Shown piece by piece: positions 58,168 through 64,000 of a DNA stretch of 64,000 nucleotides. Position numbers and translations under genes: made by a program. The stretch is taken from positions 124,001-188,000 of the forward strand of contig JAGVRJ010000014.1 in the NCBI GenBank assembly GCA_019059635.1. The letters are read 5' to 3'. Each line of letters begins with the position of its first letter. Position 1 is the first letter of the stretch. The stretch comes from Proales similis (Eukaryota > Rotifera > Eurotatoria > Ploima > Proalidae). Below the pieces are notes generated by a model. The model did no database searches and was not told the origin of the DNA. It saw only the letters and a list, made by a program, of their open reading frames with translations.

Positions 58168-60372
58168 AACGAGTTGTCGCTCAAATTAGAAGCCTTCAAG
58201 ACACCAGCAACATGAACCGGAGCACATTCACCGCCTATCTGTGCGACGTGCCAATCAGATCTAGCCGGCGATCGACAAACTCGCCCGATTTAGACGAATG
58301 TAGGCGCCGACTTGACTACACCGACCGCAAATTAGACTCATTAGACGATCGCTGCATGAGCAACTGGACCCGTTGCAACTTTTACTATCAGACTGCGCGT
58401 AATTAAGCCATTCTAATTGAAAACCAGTCTCGCCCTGAACTAACTCACAGCCAACTCAGAGAGCAGAGAGTCGCGTCTGAGACAACTGACCAATGAGAGC
58501 AAGCGCTTCCTTCGCTCGACATCGCTGGCAGCGTCGACTGCAAACAGCACAAGTCGCGTGAAGAGCTCGCGATTCCTCAACAAAGCCAGTCCATCGGTTG
58601 GCCGAAGGTGACCACCCCAACCACCTGGCTGCGCACCGTGCCATGTCGTCTATTCGAATGACACTGTGAATAGGGGCACGCCGAGTTTTGCTAAATTTAT
58701 CCTACTACGTTATCCAACTTGAGTGCTAGAATGATTTTCTTTGCTATTGACGAATAAAATGAGACCCCAAGACTGTGAGCTGCGCTGTTTACCGGAGCCT
58801 AAGGCCGAGTAATTTGCTTGAAATTTTATTCATTCATTGGTTCTTACATGGCCGAATGAGTTTGTAAATGGAATTGGAATGAACAAGTAAAACATGATTT
58901 AGATCAAACAAAGGCATAGAGCAACAGCAGCAGCGACAATTACTACAACAAGACCAACAACAGCAACAAAGAGCTGAGTCGCTGGCTGAGCATGCCGACA
59001 ATGTACTGAAAATAATGGCCTATTTAATACTGCAGGCATATTTACAAGTGAGTCGATCAAGCGACAGGATGAGAACTATCTGACATTGTGAACCGGACTA
59101 GCTTGACAGAGAGATTGGCTCGCGTCTCTGGCCGACAGTCGTCGTTCAGCTCGCTTTGAGGGTGCTTGGCTAGCTGCTGCTTCATGGCACAGCACAGTCG
59201 GGCCATTTTCATCCGAGCGAACGTTCTCTTCAGCCACGTCAGTTTGCTGTTCGAGCGAAGAGACGGGAATAAAGAGTCGAGCATTTGCTTGCACTGACTG
59301 GGCAGACAAAAGCACTTGCTGCCCGGCCGCTCGAGCAGGCAATGTCCGACCTCTTCCTGGCTGACCTGATGTGGTCGATTTTGCACTTGTTTGAATGTGA
59401 CGTCGATCGTTTTTGACTTGATGTCGTCACAGTGGTGCACACGATTGAATGCGTGCAGCCAGGGCTCGTCCGATCGGCCCAATCTCATCGGCTCGTTCAA
59501 TTTGCGCAGTTCGTCGTTGCTCAGGCAAATGTAAATCAAACAGTCACACTCGACTAGTTTGTCTTCTTCGTCCATTGAGAACGGCTCATGATGGTCGGCC
59601 TTGACCACTCTCACACGAATCGAGCTGATACTCTTCTAAATGCCGAGCAAATGAAAAAAAGAGCGCATCTAGAATGGCCAACAACTAGATTTACCTTTAT
59701 TTGTCCAAAATAGTCCTCGGCCAGCCGATAGAATCGCTCTTGGGTCGAACAATCGGTAGATGCCGGTACGAGCACTGTGATCCTTTTACTTGTCGAGTCC
59801 TCCAGCCAGCTGTTCAATTGAAAGTGTGTCCACATTGCGGCTGCCGATGCGATAAACACAAACAGAACAAGAATGATGCTCAGCAAAATGTACTCAAAGC
59901 GTCGGCTCGTTCCGAAATAGAGAAAGAAGCGAGAGCCTTCACTGGGTATGAACAGGCGCATTAGATCACTGTTGGCAGGCAGACGGACCGACCAAATTTG
60001 AGTCCAATCGATCTTCAACTCGTTTGTCAATTCTAGGGCATGATGCACTGCTCGGCCGAGATCGCTCTCATTTGATGTCGGCCTGTGTAGTAGACTCCGG
60101 GTCCAAAGTGCCTGCAGGCTGCTGTGGTCTTTGGCGCATTTGTAATATCGGCGTTCGCTCTCACTGCTGCTGCTGCTGCTCGTCTGAAAGGGCACGTAAT
60201 TGACAGGATGAGTGGTCACTGTGACTCGGGGTGCCGATTCTCTTCTCAGACGACGCTTCTTTTGCACGTCCAGCTCGTAGGCCAATTCGATCAGCGTGAG
60301 AAGCTTTTCACACGGCTGACATGTGATCTTGTCGATGGAATCAGACGCTGCTGTTTGGCATTGGCCAGTGCC
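58162..60372. repeat. 2.2 kb tandem duplication, copy B
   Basis: Second copy of 55930-58140. On its right side it runs without a break into the 5' exons of the receptor gene, so both outer flanks look ancestral and only the middle junction is new. Confidence 0.95.
58212..58611 (+). CDS. Unidentified small two-exon gene, copy B
   Basis: Exons 58212-58398 and 58451-58611, with the same 115-residue product as copy A. AATAAA at 58753. Its upstream region is the duplicated 50 bp plus the receptor fragment of copy A, so its promoter may be lost or replaced compared with copy A. Confidence 0.45.
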
Positions 60373-62099
60373 GCATATTTGACTGGCCGAGACCGGCACA
60401 AGCTCGAGCAGATATTTGCCCTGAGCAAGGCCTTGAATTGAAACCGTGTCGGACAGGCTCGCAATCCGAGCGGGGCCGTGGACCTTCTCCGCTGTGGCTT
60501 GACCTACACTCAGGCCGCGCTGATCGTCGCTCTGGTCATAAATTGTGTAGACGTTCAGGTCGTACTGGGTGTCATTCAACAGACTAGATATGGAGGTCAA
60601 GTGAACATCATTGAAGACCAGAGCGAGGTGGAAGCGGCGCTTGTCAATCTCTTGCTCCACCCACACACACAGTCGAGGCAAGTAGTTCGTCTGGTCTCCT
60701 CTTATGCTGGCAATCGACACATTGTTAAAGCGATCTGACGGCACTGTTGAGCTGAAATCAAATGCCTGAAACAACTCATATGACTCGCATCGGCCACTTC
60801 TGGTGTGCTCAGGCGAGGCAAGCAGGTGCACGCCGACAATATTTTTTCTCAGCTCTGACCTGTTGTAGCACGGCTCGCACGGGCAGTCGCTTAACACGTT
60901 GGTGCTCGGCATTGTTTCTTTAATCAGGCCCTGAGAGACAAGTGATTAGAAGTGTGGGGCGGTCGGAGCAGCCCGTGCTCTACTCACCGTGTAGATAATC
61001 TCGTTCGGTTTGTACTTGATTAGCTTGATGACTAGGCCGTTGGGCAGGCTCTCGTTACGGCGGCTGAAGAAATGCGGATGATAGGTCTGAGTTATGATGA
61101 TCTCTTTGGTCAATCGCTTTTCGTCTGGACTGCGTCTATTGGCCGCCCGCTCGGCCTCCTCTTCTTCTTCTTGAGTCATGTCGCCGAGGTCAATGTCCTC
61201 CATCAAAGTGTGAACCGACTTGGGCATCGGATGCATGACCACAAAGTACGACTCGTGCTCATTCATGTCCAGTCGCTGTATGCACGTTTGACCGTTGAGC
61301 TCTCTGAAGCAGTCGGGCACTATGGCCAACATGTTGCTGGTGTCCAAATCACTTCGCTTGCTCTTCATTCCGAGCGGAACGGCCGACGAGTAGGCGCTGG
61401 TGCACAGCCCGGCCGCACACTCGACCAGCAGGCCGAGTCTGACTTGGCCAAAGTAGAATGTCCATCCGGGCTCGCTCACATCGATTTGTCTTAGGTCGAT
61501 AATTCTCATTTGATAGGCGATCTAGACCAGAGCTATTGAGACCAAGCCCCCCAAGAGCACAGCTTGCTTCAGTTACCTTGTTTGCATTCAGCTCGCTGAT
61601 TGGCACAACTTGAACGCAGGCCCAAGTAGACGAGTTGGGCAGCTGGAAATTGAGCTCGACTCCTCTCGTGTCGGGATCTGTTCACAAGTGGCATGAGCGA
61701 GTGAAAACAAGTGGAGACGGCGTTTGCTTTACTTTGAGCCAAATTGACTTGAAATTGAAGCTGCACTCCAAAGCGGAGTGTTTTGTCTTTGTCAGCGTAA
61801 ATGAACGTTTGAGCATCTAGACCCGCGTCCTTCCACAAGCGGATCGGGGCTATCTGATTGGCGGGCGCGGCGCACTGAAAGCTGTTCACCAAATGACTGA
61901 ACGTCTGCTCGAGACGCTCGCCCACAAGCTCGTTCGGCTGCAATCAAAGGTGAACAAGTAAACAAATGCGCCAGTGAACTTGAAGGGAGTGTCTTACGTG
62001 AAAAACCTTGAGCTCATAAGGCAGCAAATGGCTGTTTAGACTGATCAAGTTGGCGGCCGCAGAGGCGAGGCATATTGCCACGAGAATTGGCAGCCTCAT
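59057..62099 (-). CDS. Single-pass membrane receptor, possibly SEFIR/IL-17-receptor-like
   Basis: Six exons (62099-61998, 61937-61733, 61677-61577, 61521-60988, 60930-59695, 59635-59057) give 918 residues. A signal peptide (MRLPILVAICLASAAANLIS) precedes a large ectodomain of about 640 residues with scattered cysteines and N-glycosylation sites, and a beta-sandwich-like end (SIQGLAQGKYLLELVPVSAS). One transmembrane helix lies at about 659-680 (YILLSIILVLFVFIASAAAM). The cytoplasmic part opens with KRITVLVPASTDCSTQERFY and later has ECDCLIYICLSNDELRKL, strand-helix patterns like the SEFIR/TIR fold, but the match is weak. If it is an IL-17R-type receptor it would signal through an Act1-like adaptor. 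The 3' half lies in copy B of the tandem duplication. Otherwise an orphan receptor. Confidence 0.6.
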
Positions 62100-62876
62100 T
62101 TGGTAGCAATTGTCACACACTGGTATATTGTCAATATGGTTGCACGCCAAGGCGTTGCGAAGAGCGCGTTCGGCTTCTTGAAATTATGCTAATAATTGTT
62201 CAGGTCGCTGTGCTTTGCGTGCTCTCAAATATTGTTGGTGACGATAAGCGTGATATAATGTCGCATGGGCCCAGGCGCTCAATTATGCAGTTCTGTACTG
62301 CCAGGCATCTCCTCTTGCTATGCCATCAGCGCGCACTTATCTAGGCCCTCTCCGGCCCAAGCCTTTGTCCTCATACCCAGCGGATGCAGTGAATAATGTC
62401 TGTCAGTTATCAGAAAGACAGTCAAATGCATAAAGCGCTAATTCTCATCAACCCGTTTATCATCAGAAGGCCAAGTCGATTCAACAGAAACCATTTTCTT
62501 GATCCGAGGTAATTAACCTTAAGCGTCAATTCACGGATATTAGTGCTTCTGATTGCATATGCGGATGATAAAACGAGATGCTAATAAGAGACGGCCGATA
62601 AGGTCCTAAAATAGGAGTTTGGGAAGAAAATAAATTGAAAAAGCAATGCTAGACAGCGAGAGCTGCTGAATCAGCATTAGAGGCGGTTGAACGTGCCATG
62701 GTACAAAGGGGCAGGGGCGCACGTGTCAAGTTGGATCTGTGGCGAGATGACCGTATTGGGGCATCATGTTGGCGCTGTGGTTAGTTTTGCCCGGTGCATG
62801 GACTTGAATGAACAAGCGGAGTGTCGACAAGGAGGAACCATTGGCACAAAATTGGAAATTAGAGGAGTAGGTGAAG
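62100..62876. other. Divergent interval between receptor and BUD31
   Basis: 777 bp between the two start codons, moderately AT-rich from 62,400 to 62,640. No coding signal seen; promoters of both genes should lie here. Confidence 0.5.
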
Positions 62877-63308
62877 ATGCCGCTGAGAAACAAAAGGAAA
62901 GCGCCGCCTGAGGGATGGGAGCTGATTGAGCCCACACTGGACGAGTTGGACCAGAAGATGCGCGAGGCGGAGGCGGCGCCCCACGAGGGCAAACGAGTGG
63001 CCGAGACCCTCTGGCCCATATTCAAACTTCACCATCAAAAGTCGCGCTACATTTACGAACTGTTCTACAAGAGGAAAGCGATCAGTCGCGAGCTGTACGA
63101 CTATTGTCTTAATGAGAAGATCGCGGACGCCAATTTGATCGCCAAATGGAAAAAGCAGGGATACGAGAATCTATGCTGCCTGCGCTGCATTCAGACCCGA
63201 GACACCAATTTCGGAACCAATTGCGTCTGCCGCGTGCCCAAGACAAAGCTCGAAGAGGGCAAAGTGGTCGAATGTGTTCATTGTGGATGCCGCGGCTGTT
63301 CGGGCTGA
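62877..63308 (+). CDS. BUD31: BUD31 homologue (G10 protein), spliceosome component
   Basis: 143 residues, nearly the family's 144. Conserved blocks are [20 protein letters not shown] near the N-terminus, [40 protein letters not shown] and the Cys-rich zinc-binding C-terminus with [15 protein letters not shown] and [14 protein letters not shown]31 sits in the activated spliceosome near the U2/U6 active site. An in-frame GTG two codons upstream is not needed; ATG at 62877 fits. AATAAA at 63377. Confidence 0.97.
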   Translation: MPLRNKRKAPPEGWELIEPTLDELDQKMREAEAAPHEGKRVAETLWPIFKLHHQKSRYIYELFYKRKAISRELYDYCLNEKIADANLIAKWKKQGYENLCCLRCIQTRDTNFGTNCVCRVPKTKLEEGKVVECVHCGCRGCSG

Positions 63309-63376
63309 GTGTGCGGCCCGCATCTATGCCAGTCTCATTCCGTTCTCCTCAAATTCTCTTCTTTTTTTTTTACTTG

Positions 63377-63382
63377 AATAAA
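63377..63382 (+). terminator. Polyadenylation signal of BUD31
   Basis: AATAAA 68 bp after the stop codon. Confidence 0.7.
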
Positions 63383-63570
63383 TTTGAATTAGTTGAAACA
63401 AGGTAGAATTCAGAAGATTTAGGCTGCAGCAGCGACCCAGGGCGCCGACCTTAGTCATTTCAAGATTAGCAGGGCCATTTTATTGATTGGTGTCCAAGAC
63501 AAGGCTTTCAATTTGCAGAGAGTTTATTAAAATCACGGCACCAATCTAATAGGAATCAGAAAGAGACATA

Positions 63571-63593
63571 CAGAGAGAGAGAGAGAGAGAGAG
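63571..63593. repeat. (GA)n tract
   Basis: About eleven GA units downstream of BUD31. Confidence 0.9.
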
Positions 63594-64000
63594 CGGAGGC
63601 CAGCCCAAGAGCTTGTCACAGTACCTCGAGCAGTCTCAGTTGAGAGTTGGACAGGACGTTCCGTTATACAGCTGAACTACTCTCTTAAGATCATCGGAGA
63701 GCATAGGCAAACGGAACGGACGGACGGCTTGCATTTTCGATAAAATCAGCCTCGAATAAGCAAAAACTCACTCAACACTCGTGAATACTTCGAATGCCTG
63801 TCATTGAGTTTTGTTTGGCACCGAGCTTCAGAATTGGAGAACCTAGAAAGGACCAGAGTGATCACAAAGGAATGTGATCTGGACGACCAATCAAACTTAG
63901 CTTGGCGAGAAAAAAAACTATTTTTCTAATTTCTTTATTGGCAAAGTGACCTCTGAAGATAAGGATTTTTTTATTTTTATTTAATAATAGTCTTTTGGTA

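Larger units (their letters stand above)
63309..64000. other. 3' flank of BUD31 to window end
   Basis: Poly-A signal at 63377, a (GA)n run at 63571-63593 and AT-rich DNA to the edge. No gene recognised. Confidence 0.5.

Overview
The window is nuclear DNA from an animal with a compact, gene-dense genome. Coding regions are broken by very short spliceosomal introns, most of them 50-65 bp with GT...AG ends. Many long genes have lost introns altogether: PRPF8 (2,356 codons), ACSL, CLUAP1, the GPCR and BUD31 are each one open frame. AATAAA signals lie close behind most stop codons. Gene content (stomatin, ADAMTS-like protease, heparan-sulfate sulfotransferase, IFT38, geminin) says metazoan. The mix of intron loss and tiny introns suggests a miniaturised invertebrate; an eriophyoid-type mite is one possibility, but this is inference and cannot be settled here.

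Layout. 1-1.3 kb: 3' end of an ADAMTS-like gene (+). 1.46-3.5 kb: PRPF40 (-). 4.8-6.0 kb: stomatin (+). 6.1-6.8 kb: LIM-LIM protein with a decayed homeodomain (-). 7.3-8.0 kb: NTMT1-type methyltransferase (-). 9.5-11.0 kb: intronless GPCR (+). 11.2-13.2 kb: BORCS8 (+), AK6 (-) and an unidentified gene (-). 13.8-16.0 kb: ACSL (-). 18.0-19.6 kb: DDX19/Dbp5 (-). 20.2-21.0 kb: geminin (+). 21.5-22.2 kb: secreted Tyr-Glu-Gln-Glu repeat protein (+). 22.5-24.9 kb: NOL9/Grc3 kinase (+). 25.7-26.9 kb: HS 3-O-sulfotransferase (+). 27.7-30.1 kb: ZDHHC17/13-type ankyrin palmitoyltransferase (+). 30.5-31.9 kb: CLUAP1/IFT38 (+). 33.1-38.5 kb: a 1,777-residue AHNAK-like repeat protein with a C-terminal PDZ domain (-). 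38.5-47.9 kb: a 9.4 kb stretch without a credible gene, out of character for the rest. 47.9-54.9 kb: PRPF8 (-). 55.9-60.4 kb: an apparently identical 2.2 kb tandem duplication. Each copy holds a two-exon small gene (+) and the 3' part of a membrane receptor (-); only the right-hand receptor copy is joined to its 5' exons (to 62.1 kb). 62.9-63.3 kb: BUD31 (+).

Most genes are unrelated housekeeping neighbours, not a pathway. Three encode spliceosome proteins (PRPF40 of U1, PRPF8 of U5, BUD31 of the activated complex). The most unusual items are the repeat/PDZ protein with 12 amphipathic Gly-Ile-Lys-Gly-Phe-Phe-Lys blocks, the tandem duplication whose junction carries a 28-nt inverted copy of its own interior, the LIM protein that has lost homeodomain signature residues, a GPCR with a roughly 100-residue first intracellular loop, and the long gene-free interval. 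Exon joins were worked out by hand from splice signals, reading phase and family knowledge.
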